The notes under the pieces were generated by a model, which ran no database searches, was not told the DNA's origin, and saw only the letters and a program-made list of their open reading frames with translations. From NCBI GenBank assembly GCA_947625385.1, contig CANQOB010000002.1, positions 30,111-94,110 of the forward strand: a DNA stretch of 64,000 nucleotides, given 5' to 3'. A program made the position numbers and the translations under genes. How positions within the stretch are numbered: the stretch's first letter is position 1; the number at the start of each line of letters is the position of its first letter. Source of the stretch: an uncultured Clostridia bacterium (GTDB lineage: Bacteria; Bacillota; Clostridia; Christensenellales; Borkfalkiaceae). This document shows, piece after piece, positions 51,792-60,065 of the stretch.

Positions 51792-52511
51792 ATGTTCGAA
51801 TACTTATTATTTCTTCTCATTCTCATCCCCTTCCTCGCTCTCTCCGCTTGGGCGAGCGCGCGGGTCAATTCGGCATTCGCCGCGTATGACAGAGTGCCCA
51901 ACGCCTCCCGCATGACGGGATACGATGCGGCAATGCGGCTTTTGAGCCGCAACGGCGCGGACGACATCTCGGTCAACCGCGTCGCGGGGCGGCTCACCGA
52001 CCACTACCATCCCGCCAAAAAGACGGTCAACCTTTCGGCGAGCACCTACGGTTCCGCGTCGGTCGCCGCCGTCGCCGTCGCCGCGCACGAGGTCGGACAC
52101 GTTATGCAGAAAAAAACGGGGTATCTCCCCTACAAGATCCGCAACGTGCTCGTGCCCGTGGCGAGCATCGGCTCGAAATTCGCGCTACCGCTCATTCTGA
52201 TCGGCATCGTGCTCGATGTCTTTCTCTATGCGATGGGAAGCCTTGCGGGACAGTACATCATGTACGTCGGAATCGCCCTGTACGGGCTCTCCGTGCTCTT
52301 TATGCTGGTGACCCTGCCGGTCGAATACAATGCCTCCTCGCGGGCAAAAAAGATGCTCGTCGCTGAGGGAATCCTCACCGAAAGCGAACTCCCCGCTGCA
52401 AAAAAAGTGCTCTCCGCCGCGGCGCTCACCTATGTGGCGTCCATGCTCATCTCCCTCGTGTACTTTTTGCGCTATCTGGTGATCGTGCTCGCGCATTCGA
52501 GAAGAAGATGA
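51792..52511 (+). CDS. YugP-like membrane zinc metallopeptidase
   Basis: A 239-residue membrane protein with an N-terminal span, the zinc-binding HEVGH (VAAHEVGHVMQKKTGYLPYK, near residues 98-102), two or three further spans, and EYNASSRAKKMLVAEGILTE, where a downstream Glu ligand sits. This matches the YugP family of neutral zinc metallopeptidases. GAGG precedes the ATG. Monocistronic with a strong terminator. Substrate unknown. Confidence 0.92.
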   Translation: MFEYLLFLLILIPFLALSAWASARVNSAFAAYDRVPNASRMTGYDAAMRLLSRNGADDISVNRVAGRLTDHYHPAKKTVNLSASTYGSASVAAVAVAAHEVGHVMQKKTGYLPYKIRNVLVPVASIGSKFALPLILIGIVLDVFLYAMGSLAGQYIMYVGIALYGLSVLFMLVTLPVEYNASSRAKKMLVAEGILTESELPAAKKVLSAAALTYVASMLISLVYFLRYLVIVLAHSRRR

Positions 52512-52516
52512 CAGAC

Positions 52517-52553
52517 AAAAAAATCGCCGCACGGCACGTGCGGCGATTTTTTT
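52517..52553. terminator. Bidirectional intrinsic terminator
   Basis: AAATCGCCGCACG and CGTGCGGCGATTT around three bases, between convergent genes; the T-run reaches the ddl stop. Confidence 0.93.
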
Positions 52554-53652
52554 ATATTCGTTTTCCCCCCTTTCTCCCCGCGAACAGGTCGCCGTCCAAG
52601 ATCCCCGACGTGATGAGCTCTTTGTCCCGCCGCGGCGTGCGGAGCGCCTCTTCGAGCAGGGAGAGCAAAAAGTCGCGGCTCTTCGTCAGACTGTCCGCAA
52701 ATAAGTAACAGGAGAGCGAACCCGGGACCGTGTTGAGTTCGTTGAAGTAGACCTTCCCGCCCGACACGAGAAAGTCCGCGCGCACCACGCCCTTGCCCGC
52801 AAACGCCTCATAGAGCGTGCGCGTATAGCGCCCGATCTCGTCTGCGAGTTGTTCGGAGAGGTTGGCGGGTTTTTCCGAAGTGCGGCCGTTCCCGCGCTCG
52901 TATTTTTCCGAAAACGTCAGGATATCTTCCTCGGAAAAGACCTCTTCGAGAGGGGACAGGACGACCTCCCCGCGGATGCGGCAGGCGGCGCAGTTGATGT
53001 CGCGCTTATCCTTGAAATACTCTTCGATCAGCGCGGAGCCGTCTAAACGGAACGCGAGATCGAGCGCCATGCAGAGTTCGCGGGGGCAGGTCGCCACCTT
53101 TACGCCGATGCTCGACCCCAGAGCCGCAGGCTTGACGACGACGGGATAGCCGAACTCGGACGCCTGTCTCAAAATTTCCTCCCTGCCGCCGAGCCATTCG
53201 CGTTCGCTGACGGAAAAGGCGCGCGCGGTCGGAAGCCCGAGCCCCCTTGCGGCAATTTTCGTCAGCGTTTTATCCATAAAGACCGCGGACATGGGTGCCT
53301 CGGGCGACGCCGACGGGAGTCCGTACCACCGCAAAAGCGCGGACAGCGTACCGTCCTCCCCCGCGCCGCCGTGGCAGCAGTTGAGCGCGGCGTCGACGGG
53401 AATCAGTTTGCGTTTGGAGACATACAGCCCGCCTTGCGCAAAGAAAACGGGCTTGGTGCGGAAGTTCTTCCCCTCGGCAAAATCGGCGGGTCCCTTGAAC
53501 TTCCCCGTCACCATGCCTCCCTCGGGGGGAAGATAGACGGGCAGAACGGTGTGCGGCGTGCTTCGCAGAAGGTTGACCGCGAGCATCCCCGTGATGACGG
53601 ATATTTCTCTCTCGTTGGACCTTCCGCCGAAAAAGACGGCAAATGTGGACAT
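52552..53652 (-). CDS. ddl: D-alanine--D-alanine ligase
   Basis: A 366-residue ATP-grasp enzyme making the D-Ala-D-Ala end of peptidoglycan precursors. FFGGRSNEREISVITGM, NCCHGGAGEDGTLSALLRWY, PVVVKPAALGSSIGV and YFNELNTVPGSLSCY are diagnostic. GGAGGTGA supports the ATG at 53652. Last gene of the tsaE operon, next to murF, whose substrate it makes. Confidence 0.95.
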   Translation of the reverse strand: MSTFAVFFGGRSNEREISVITGMLAVNLLRSTPHTVLPVYLPPEGGMVTGKFKGPADFAEGKNFRTKPVFFAQGGLYVSKRKLIPVDAALNCCHGGAGEDGTLSALLRWYGLPSASPEAPMSAVFMDKTLTKIAARGLGLPTARAFSVSEREWLGGREEILRQASEFGYPVVVKPAALGSSIGVKVATCPRELCMALDLAFRLDGSALIEEYFKDKRDINCAACRIRGEVVLSPLEEVFSEEDILTFSEKYERGNGRTSEKPANLSEQLADEIGRYTRTLYEAFAGKGVVRADFLVSGGKVYFNELNTVPGSLSCYLFADSLTKSRDFLLSLLEEALRTPRRDKELITSGILDGDLFAGRKGGKRI

Positions 53653-53703
53653 AAAATCACCTCCGAATATCATATTCTTCGGTGCTTGCCGGATGTGCGC
53701 CGT

Positions 53704-55290
53704 TTATGCGTATTTGTCGGGCAAATCGTTGAGGAACAGCACGCAATCTCCCGCACGAAGTTCGGCGGCGAGAATCTCCTGCGCCCTTTTGAGGGTGGGC
53801 ACCACGCGCAGTTTCGAATCGTCTCCGCCCGCCTCCAAATACCCGTTCCTTACGGCGAGCACGAGCGTCTCCCCCACGAGAATGACCGCATCGAGCCCGA
53901 CGAGGGACGCGCCGAGCGCGGCGTTTTCGCGCTCCTCCAACTCCCCGAGCTCGACCATCCCGGGGGTGACGACATATTTTTTGCCGTCAAACAGACGCAG
54001 CGTCTCCACGGCGCTCTGCACGCCGAGCAGATTTGCGTTATAGGAGTCGTCCAAAATGAAGAGCCCTCCCCGTTCGAGCTTTTCGAGCCGGTGGGCAACG
54101 GGTCGAATCATAGGAATGCGCGCGGCGATCTCTTCCGCGGTCATTCCCAACGAATATGCGAGCGCGGCGGCGAGGGCGATGTCCTCCGCGGCATGCCGCC
54201 CCATGACGCGCGTAGAGACGGCGAGCCGCTGTCCGCCCACGATGAGGTCGAACGTACTGCCCTCCGTCGTGAGCACGATGTTTTCGGCGCCGAAGTCCCG
54301 CCCTTCGAGCAGGGCTCCCTCCTTTGCCATCTCCGCGCAGGTCGCGCCGAGCACGACCGTCTTTGCGCGCCGAGCGAGCACGCCTTTCTCCCGCTTGATG
54401 GCGTCCAATGAGCCGAACGTTTCGAGATGCTGGGCGCAGACGCCCGTGACGATGGCGTAATCGGGGCATACCATGTCGCAGAGTTCGGTGATATCTCCCG
54501 TGTTGCGGGCGCCCATTTCGGCAAGAAACACATCGCAGTCCAAGCCTATTTTCGCCACGCAGCGCGCGATGCCGAGAGGCGTATTGAAGGACGCGGGCGT
54601 CGCGAGAACGCGGAATTTATCCTCCAAGATCTGCGCCGCGAAATGCTTGACGCTCGTCTTGCCGAACGACCCCGTGATGCCCACTTTCACGCAACTGCTC
54701 TCGCGGAGCAGCGTCTGCGCGCGGCGGCAATACCGCTTGTTGGCGGGAATCTCATAGAGCTTCATGACCGCATTTGCGGCAAAGATCAAAAACGGGAACA
54801 AAAGCGGGATGAGGGAGAGCGGAACGGGGCGAAGGAGAGCGTGCGCAACGGGGGTCCCGACCGCCTCCGCCGCAAAATACAGCCCCGTCATGACGCCGAA
54901 GAGAAGGGCGGCGAGAAGGATGCAAACACAGACGGACAGCCTGATCGCGCGGTGCGTATAGCGGAACGGGACCTTTGTCGCCTCGCGGAAGGAATAAATA
55001 TAGAGCACGCAGATTCCCAAATACCCCACCGCAGCGACGAGATGGGCGATCTCCGCCCCCGCAAAAGAGAAGCAGAGCGAAAGGAGCGCCGTCACGAGCA
55101 CAAGGCAGAGCGCAAGAAGGGAATACCGCCTGCGGAGCACGTTCCCGCGGCGGAAAAACCACTTCACCGTTGCGCCGCCTTCGTAACCTTCCTGCTGCAA
55201 GATTCCCAAAAGCGGCTGCGCAGTGAAGAAGAGCAGCCCGCTCAATGCGACCGCATAGGCGGCGATGATGAGAAACATTTCATTCGGCAT
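53704..55290 (-). CDS. murF: MurF-like ligase with N-terminal membrane domain
   Basis: A 528-residue Mur ligase expected to add D-Ala-D-Ala to UDP-MurNAc-tripeptide. Residues 1 to about 185 have five or so spans. The ligase part has VKVGITGSFGKTSVKHFAAQ (P-loop), FLAEMGARNTGDITELCD and LFILDDSYNANLLGV. Ordinary MurF is about 450 residues and soluble; the membrane part makes this a variant, possibly bringing the reaction to the membrane next to MraY. It overlaps the hydrolase gene by 11 bases and precedes ddl. Confidence 0.9.
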   Translation of the reverse strand: MPNEMFLIIAAYAVALSGLLFFTAQPLLGILQQEGYEGGATVKWFFRRGNVLRRRYSLLALCLVLVTALLSLCFSFAGAEIAHLVAAVGYLGICVLYIYSFREATKVPFRYTHRAIRLSVCVCILLAALLFGVMTGLYFAAEAVGTPVAHALLRPVPLSLIPLLFPFLIFAANAVMKLYEIPANKRYCRRAQTLLRESSCVKVGITGSFGKTSVKHFAAQILEDKFRVLATPASFNTPLGIARCVAKIGLDCDVFLAEMGARNTGDITELCDMVCPDYAIVTGVCAQHLETFGSLDAIKREKGVLARRAKTVVLGATCAEMAKEGALLEGRDFGAENIVLTTEGSTFDLIVGGQRLAVSTRVMGRHAAEDIALAAALAYSLGMTAEEIAARIPMIRPVAHRLEKLERGGLFILDDSYNANLLGVQSAVETLRLFDGKKYVVTPGMVELGELEERENAALGASLVGLDAVILVGETLVLAVRNGYLEAGGDDSKLRVVPTLKRAQEILAAELRAGDCVLFLNDLPDKYA

Positions 55291-55981
55291 GATAAAACCC
55301 CTCCGCTGCTAAATTGAAGGAGAGCGGGTCGTCGAGATGGGCAAAGTGCCCGCACCCGTGCATGACAAAGAGCGAAGAGCCCTGTACGCACCCGTGCAAG
55401 AGGCGAACGGAGGAGAGCGGCGTCTCCCGGTCCTCGTCCCCGCAGACAAATAAAACGGGACATGCGATGCGTTTTGCCGTCTCCCGCAAGTCCTCATTGA
55501 CGATCTTTTTGAAACTTTCCCGCATGACGGGCGAAAGCGAGCGGTAATCGCTGCTGCCGAACCTTTTCTCCGCATATTCGGGCGCAACGCGGCGGACGGC
55601 ATGATATAGTCCCACGCGAAAGCGATAGGACAGCCCCCGCTTGGGGACGATGCCGGCACACCCCGTGAGGACGGCGCGCCCGAATCTGCCCCTGGCGAGC
55701 ATTTTCAGCGCCACCCTCCCGCCGAAAGAATGGGCGAGCACATACGCGTCCCGCACCCCGCAAAGCGCCAGCGCCTCCTCCGTCCAGTCGGCGTAATCGT
55801 CCACCGACCATGCGCCTTCGAGAGGCTCCGCGCCGCCCATGCCCGGAAAGTCGAGCGCAGTCACGCGGTAAAATGAAGAAAAATACTCGATTTGCGGATA
55901 AAAGCTTTCCTTACTCGAAAGATATCCGTGCAACAGCACGAGATCGCTCCCCTCTCCCTTCGTGATACGGGAAACTTTCAC
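55280..55981 (-). CDS. Alpha/beta hydrolase
   Basis: A 233-residue hydrolase with the oxyanion loop LLHGYLSSKES, nucleophile elbow LAHSFGGRVAL, acid region VCGDEDRETP and catalytic His in HGCGHFAHLDD. It lies between rimI and murF with overlapping ends, so it is co-translated with them. The substrate is unknown; a role in envelope lipid or ester metabolism is only a guess from the neighbours. Confidence 0.9.
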   Translation of the reverse strand: MKVSRITKGEGSDLVLLHGYLSSKESFYPQIEYFSSFYRVTALDFPGMGGAEPLEGAWSVDDYADWTEEALALCGVRDAYVLAHSFGGRVALKMLARGRFGRAVLTGCAGIVPKRGLSYRFRVGLYHAVRRVAPEYAEKRFGSSDYRSLSPVMRESFKKIVNEDLRETAKRIACPVLFVCGDEDRETPLSSVRLLHGCVQGSSLFVMHGCGHFAHLDDPLSFNLAAEGFYHAE

Positions 55982-56412
55982 GAAAGCTCCTTGACCATGA
56001 CGATCGCGTCCTCCTCGTCCTCATAGTAGCGAGGACGGCAATACAGCCCCACAAAACCGCTCTTTAAGTAAAGAATCTGCGCGCCCGCATTGGACACGCG
56101 GACTTCCAAGAACACGCGGCGGATGCCGTGCGCTTGGGCGACGGCGAGCAGCGCGTCGAGAATCTCCTTGCCGCGCCCGCAGCGGCGGTACATCTCACTC
56201 ACGGCAATGAGCTCGATCTCCGCCTCGTCGATGGCGAGCTGAATCCCGCCGTAGGCGACAAGTTTGCCCGCCTCTTCCAGCGCGACGCCGTAAAAGCGGT
56301 CCGAAAGAAAGCTCTCCGCGAGCATCCGCCGCGACCACGGGTCGGGGAAACACTCGGCTTCGAGCGCGGCGATCGCATCGAGATCGCCGATCTTCCACGG
56401 TCTTGTGTTCAT
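55978..56412 (-). CDS. rimI: RimI-type N-acetyltransferase
   Basis: A 144-residue GNAT enzyme. IAALEAECFPDPWSRRMLAE is the RimI N-terminus; motif A is EMYRRCGRGKEILDALL and the C-terminal YLKSGFVGLYCRPRYYEDEED is typical. It is expected to acetylate the N-terminal Ala of S18. It follows tsaB, a very common arrangement, with a four-base overlap. Confidence 0.93.
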   Translation of the reverse strand: MNTRPWKIGDLDAIAALEAECFPDPWSRRMLAESFLSDRFYGVALEEAGKLVAYGGIQLAIDEAEIELIAVSEMYRRCGRGKEILDALLAVAQAHGIRRVFLEVRVSNAGAQILYLKSGFVGLYCRPRYYEDEEDAIVMVKELS

Positions 56413-57005
56413 CGCTTTTCCTCCGCCGAAGATTTCCGAAGATAGAGCGCGGTAAGTTCGTCCGCCGTTCCCGCTTCCCCGCAGAGAGCGCGTACGGCAC
56501 AGACGAGTCCCTCTCCGAGACCGACGACGCGGCAGGCTATGGGGAGAGGCTCCGCACTCAATACGGGCGCGTCCGCCGAAGCGGCAAGCGCCGCGATCTG
56601 TTCGCAGGGATAATGCCCCGCCGCAAGGGGAACGCCGTACCCCTTTGCGTAGACGCAGCCGTGTCCCGCGTCGATGGCGACGATCTTCTTTTCGCTCTTA
56701 TCAGCGTATGCGACCGCGTCGAAGGATGTGACGGAGAGCACGGGCTTGTCCGCGCCCAAAGCAAGTCCCTTGACCGCGGAAATGCCGATACGGATGCCGG
56801 TAAACGACCCCGGTCCCACCGTACAGGCGAGCAGATCGCAATCGGAAAGACGCATTCCCGCACGGGAAAGCGTTCCGTCCACCTCGTCCATGAGGAGAAC
56901 GGAATGTTGCAGGACGCATTCCCTGTCCGAGATCTCCGTCCGCGCGCCGCAGGAAGCGGCGACGACGAGACGTTTTCCGCTCGTGTCGATCGCAAGAAAG
57001 TTCAA
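56409..57005 (-). CDS. tsaB: tRNA t6A biosynthesis protein TsaB
   Basis: A 198-residue ASKHA-fold partner of TsaD in making threonylcarbamoyl-adenosine at tRNA position 37. NFLAIDTSGKRL, LACTVGPGSFTGIRIGISAV and VLSVTSFDAVAYA are diagnostic. There is no ATG; the frame begins with TTG at 57005, which overlaps the tsaE stop (TTGA), so TTG is the start and translation is coupled. Confidence 0.95.
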   Translation of the reverse strand: MNFLAIDTSGKRLVVAASCGARTEISDRECVLQHSVLLMDEVDGTLSRAGMRLSDCDLLACTVGPGSFTGIRIGISAVKGLALGADKPVLSVTSFDAVAYADKSEKKIVAIDAGHGCVYAKGYGVPLAAGHYPCEQIAALAASADAPVLSAEPLPIACRVVGLGEGLVCAVRALCGEAGTADELTALYLRKSSAEEKR

Positions 57006-57400
57006 TACCGTATCTCCCTGCCTTCCTTTGTTTTGCGGATCTCTATCCTTTTGACGGTATCCGGAAGGAGCTCTTTGATCTTTTCGCCCCATTCGACGAT
57101 ACAGATCCCGCCGCGCCCGAAATAGTCCGCAAGTCCCAGCTCATAGGCAACATCGATGCTCTGGATGCGATAGCAGTCGAAATGAAATATCCTGCCGCCG
57201 TACTCGTTGACATACGCATAAGTGGGGCTTGTGACCTCTTCGGGGATACCCATGCCCGCAATCAGACCCTTTGCAAGCATAGTCTTGCCCGCGCCCATCT
57301 CCCCTTCGAGCAGGACGACGTCGCCGCAGGCGAGCGATTCGGCATAGCCTCTCGCCCATTCGATTGTCTCCTCCTCGGAGCGAGAAAAAAAGACTTCCAT
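57002..57400 (-). CDS. tsaE: tRNA t6A biosynthesis ATPase TsaE
   Basis: A 132-residue P-loop ATPase that resets the TsaBD complex. VLLEGEMGAGKTMLAKGLIA (Walker A), SPTYAYVNEYGGRIFHFDCY and CIVEWGEKIKELLP are diagnostic. The -10 box lies seven bases before the ATG at 57400 and no SD is present, so it is predicted leaderless. First gene of a six-gene overlapping operon. Confidence 0.96.
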   Translation of the reverse strand: MEVFFSRSEEETIEWARGYAESLACGDVVLLEGEMGAGKTMLAKGLIAGMGIPEEVTSPTYAYVNEYGGRIFHFDCYRIQSIDVAYELGLADYFGRGGICIVEWGEKIKELLPDTVKRIEIRKTKEGREIRY

Positions 57401-57407
57401 CGCCGAT

Positions 57408-57436
57408 ATTATACCGCATCTTCCCCGATTTTGCAA
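57408..57436 (-). promoter_or_regulatory. Promoter of the tsaE-ddl operon, abutting the start codon
   Basis: On the minus strand TTGCAA (57436-57431), 17 bases, then TATAAT (57413-57408). Transcription should start at or next to the ATG. Confidence 0.85.
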
Positions 57437-57479
57437 GGCTTTTGCGATAATTTTCCGCAGCGGGCGCGGGATAGACAAT

Positions 57480-58166
57480 TCAAGCGCTGCGGCGGTGTTT
57501 TGAGACCTTTTCCGAAGTCATCCGGATAAAGCGGGAGAGCGGTTTGTACACGAGGAACACCACGGCGCTCACCGCGACGCTCTTGACGGCATTGAAGGCG
57601 ACCACCCAATACCATGCCTGCGCAAACAGGTCGCTCGCCGCGCTCCCCATGAAGAAGGGGAAATTGATAAACCGGTTGACGGGCAGGCTGATGCCGATCT
57701 GCAAGAGACATGCCGCGACCAGATAGAGGGCGACCCACCCTCTGCCCTTCTTGAAGCGGTAGAGAAGGGCGGGAAGAATGACATACGCCGTGGACATCAA
57801 GAAATTCGCAAGTTCTCCCACCCCGCCGGAAGAGCTCTTTGCAAGGCACAGAAGTTCCTTCACGCCGATGGAAAAAACCGCCTCCACCGGTCCGAAGATA
57901 AAGCCCTCGATCATGAAGAAAACGTTTGCAAAATCGAGTTTGAGATAGGGCGCGGCGGGAAACAGGGGGAATTCGAGGAAGGTCACGACGAAGGCGAGCG
58001 CGGTGAATACCGCCATGTAGGCGAGATGCAGCGGCGTGAAGTGCGACTTCACCGACGCAGCGGCGCGCGCACGCGTCAGCCGTCCCGAAAGGCGCGCCAC
58101 CAGCAAGATCACGGCGCAAAAAAGAGAGACAAGAATCACGGCAAAGACAATCGCAAGAACGGTCAC
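57480..58166 (-). CDS. ribU: ECF transporter S component, riboflavin (RibU-like)
   Basis: A 228-residue membrane protein with six or seven spans. HLAYMAVFTALAFVVTFLEF, YLKLDFANVFFMIEGFIFGP and ELANFLMSTAYVILPALLY match the S-component core that binds riboflavin for energy-coupling-factor uptake. The start is GTG at 58166, six bases after a perfect AGGAGG. An extra N-terminal hydrophobic segment precedes the usual core. The FMN riboswitch upstream fixes the substrate class with good confidence. Confidence 0.92.
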   Translation of the reverse strand: MTVLAIVFAVILVSLFCAVILLVARLSGRLTRARAAASVKSHFTPLHLAYMAVFTALAFVVTFLEFPLFPAAPYLKLDFANVFFMIEGFIFGPVEAVFSIGVKELLCLAKSSSGGVGELANFLMSTAYVILPALLYRFKKGRGWVALYLVAACLLQIGISLPVNRFINFPFFMGSAASDLFAQAWYWVVAFNAVKSVAVSAVVFLVYKPLSRFIRMTSEKVSKHRRSA

Positions 58167-58178
58167 AGGATACCTCCT

Positions 58179-58208
58179 AAAAATAAAACGTCCCGAAAAT
58201 ACGGGACG
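58179..58208 (-). terminator. Riboswitch expression-platform terminator
   Basis: On the minus strand CGTCCCG, six bases, CGGGACG, then TTTTATTTTT, just before the SD of the RibU-like gene. It suits FMN-dependent termination. Confidence 0.85.
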
Positions 58209-58223
58209 CCGAATCGCTTTTTT

Positions 58224-58324
58224 TCTCATCCGGACTATACCGTCGGTACGGGAATTTCACCCGTTCGGGGGCACGATGCCCTTCGCAGACTTTACTGCCG
58301 GTGGAGAATTTCACTCCGCCCCAA
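58224..58324 (-). promoter_or_regulatory. FMN riboswitch (RFN element)
   Basis: The conserved RFN blocks are readable on the minus strand: GGGGCGGAGTGAAATTC with CCACCGGCAGTAAAGTC, GAACGGGTGAAATTCCCG, ACCGACGGTATAGTCCGGAT. It senses FMN and controls the riboflavin transporter gene downstream. Confidence 0.97.
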
Positions 58325-58348
58325 AAAAGTATTGTTTTGTTTTTATCC

Positions 58349-58377
58349 ATTATAGCGCCTTGTCGGAGAAAATGCAA
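58349..58377 (-). promoter_or_regulatory. Promoter of the FMN riboswitch-ribU unit
   Basis: On the minus strand TTGCAT (58377-58372), 17 bases, then TATAAT (58354-58349). Confidence 0.83.
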
Positions 58378-58382
58378 GGATT

Positions 58383-59633
58383 TCAGCAGATCTCCGCGGC
58401 ATAGACGGGAAATTTTTCACAGAGCGCGGCGACCTCGTTCGCAACGGCGGGCACGGCGCCCTCTCCGCCGCGGATAATGCGGGTCACAAGATCTGCGATC
58501 GTTTCCGCCTCCTCTTCCTTCATCCCGCGCGAAGTGATCGCGGGCGTGCCGATGCGCAGCCCGCTCGTGACGAAGGGCGACGCCGTTTCAAACGGAATGG
58601 TATTCTTGTTCGCGGTGATGTGCGCAAGGTCGAGCAAGCGTTCGAGCTCTTTGCCCGTCACGCCCTCCCCGCGCAGGTCTAAGAGCATGAGATGATTGTC
58701 GGTGCCGCCCGAGACGAGCCTCACGCCGTTTTTCGTAAACCGCCCCGCCATCGCCGCGGCATTTTTGACGGTCTGCCTCTGGTAAACGGCAAATTCCGGG
58801 GAAAGCGCCTCCTTAAAAGCGACCGCCTTCGCCGCAATGACGTGCATGAGCGGTCCCCCTTGCGTGCCCGGGAATACCGCCTTGTCGACCGCCTTGGCAT
58901 ACTTTTCCTTGCACATGATGACCCCGCCGCGCGGACCGCGCAGAGTCTTGTGCGTGGTCGTGGTGACAAAATCCGCATACGGCACGGGAGACGGGTGGAG
59001 CCCCGCCGCCACGAGACCCGCGATGTGCGCGATATCCGCAAACATATATGCCCCCACCCTGTCGCAGATCGCGCGGATTCGGGCGAAGTCGATGATGCGC
59101 GGATAGGCGCTCGCGCCGCAGACGATCATTTTCGGCTTACAGGCGAGAGCGATGCGCTCCATTTCCCCGTAGTCGATGGTCTCCGTCTCCTCGGAGACGC
59201 CGTAGGGCACGACGCGGAAATACGTTCCCGAGACGTTCACGGGAGAGCCGTGCGTGAGATGCCCACCGTGGGAGAGATTCATGCCCATGACGGTATCGCC
59301 CGGTTTCAAAACGGAAAAATATACGGCGAAGTTCGCCTGCGCTCCGCTGTGCGGCTGGACGTTGGCGTGCTCGCAGCCGAAGAGCGCTTTGAGACGGTCG
59401 CGCGCGAGGTTTTCCGCGACGTCGACGCATTCGCAGCCGCCGTAGTAGCGCTTGCCGGGATAGCCCTCGGCATACTTATTAGTGAGGTGGCTCCCCATCG
59501 CCGCCATGACGGCGCCCGAGACGATGTTCTCGCTGGCGATGAGTTCGAGATTCGCGCGCTGGCGAAGGAGTTCTTTCTCCATACAGTCTGCGATTTCGGG
59601 GTCGGTTTTACGGATTCGGGAGAGATCGATCAT
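58383..59633 (-). CDS. glyA: Serine hydroxymethyltransferase
   Basis: A 416-residue PLP enzyme converting serine and tetrahydrofolate to glycine and methylene-tetrahydrofolate. [50 protein letters not shown] and the PLP lysine in [15 protein letters not shown] are diagnostic. The ATG at 59633 matches homologues; its leader is short and lacks a clear SD. Confidence 0.98.
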   Translation of the reverse strand: MIDLSRIRKTDPEIADCMEKELLRQRANLELIASENIVSGAVMAAMGSHLTNKYAEGYPGKRYYGGCECVDVAENLARDRLKALFGCEHANVQPHSGAQANFAVYFSVLKPGDTVMGMNLSHGGHLTHGSPVNVSGTYFRVVPYGVSEETETIDYGEMERIALACKPKMIVCGASAYPRIIDFARIRAICDRVGAYMFADIAHIAGLVAAGLHPSPVPYADFVTTTTHKTLRGPRGGVIMCKEKYAKAVDKAVFPGTQGGPLMHVIAAKAVAFKEALSPEFAVYQRQTVKNAAAMAGRFTKNGVRLVSGGTDNHLMLLDLRGEGVTGKELERLLDLAHITANKNTIPFETASPFVTSGLRIGTPAITSRGMKEEEAETIADLVTRIIRGGEGAVPAVANEVAALCEKFPVYAAEIC

Positions 59634-59655
59634 GCGGGCACCACGTTTTTTTCTT

Positions 59656-59684
59656 ATTATAGCAAATTCTTCGGAAAAAAGCAA
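59656..59684 (-). promoter_or_regulatory. Promoter of glyA
   Basis: On the minus strand TTGCTT (59684-59679), 17 bases, then TATAAT (59661-59656). Confidence 0.8.
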
Positions 59685-59701
59685 ACGATGCGGGACAAAA
59701 T

Positions 59702-59733
59702 GCGGACGCCGCAGACAAAAGTCCGCGGCGTCC
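59702..59733. terminator. Terminator of hisS-trxA
   Basis: CGGACGCCGC and GCGGCGTCCG arms, with a mismatch-containing extension around AAAA, directly after the trxA stop. Confidence 0.75.
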
Positions 59734-59735
59734 GT

Positions 59736-60050
59736 TCAAAGATTGTCCGAAAGGAAGGTGCGCATGCTCTGCTCGGGCAGATATCCGAGGTTGTGCGTTT
59801 TCACCGCGCCGTCCGCAAAGATGTACACGTCCGGGATGGAAAAGATCCCGAGGGACGCGGCAAGATCGCCGTTCTCGTCCACATTCACTTTGACGAATTC
59901 CGCGCGGGACGAAAACTCCTCCGACAGCGTCTCCAAAACGGGTCCGAGCATGCGGCAGGGACCGCACCACGCCGCCCAGAAGTCGCATACGACCGTCTTG
60001 CCCGACGTCACGAGCTCATCCAATTCATGACCTGAAATTTCTCTTACCAT
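59736..60050 (-). CDS. trxA: Thioredoxin
   Basis: A 104-residue disulfide reductase. The active site is FWAAWCGPCRMLGPVLE and the cis-Pro loop is FSIPDVYIFADG. Length is typical. GGAGG precedes the ATG, 15 bases after the hisS stop, so it is co-transcribed with hisS. Confidence 0.96.
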   Translation of the reverse strand: MVREISGHELDELVTSGKTVVCDFWAAWCGPCRMLGPVLETLSEEFSSRAEFVKVNVDENGDLAASLGIFSIPDVYIFADGAVKTHNLGYLPEQSMRTFLSDNL

Positions 60051-60065
60051 ACTATTTTTTCCTCC

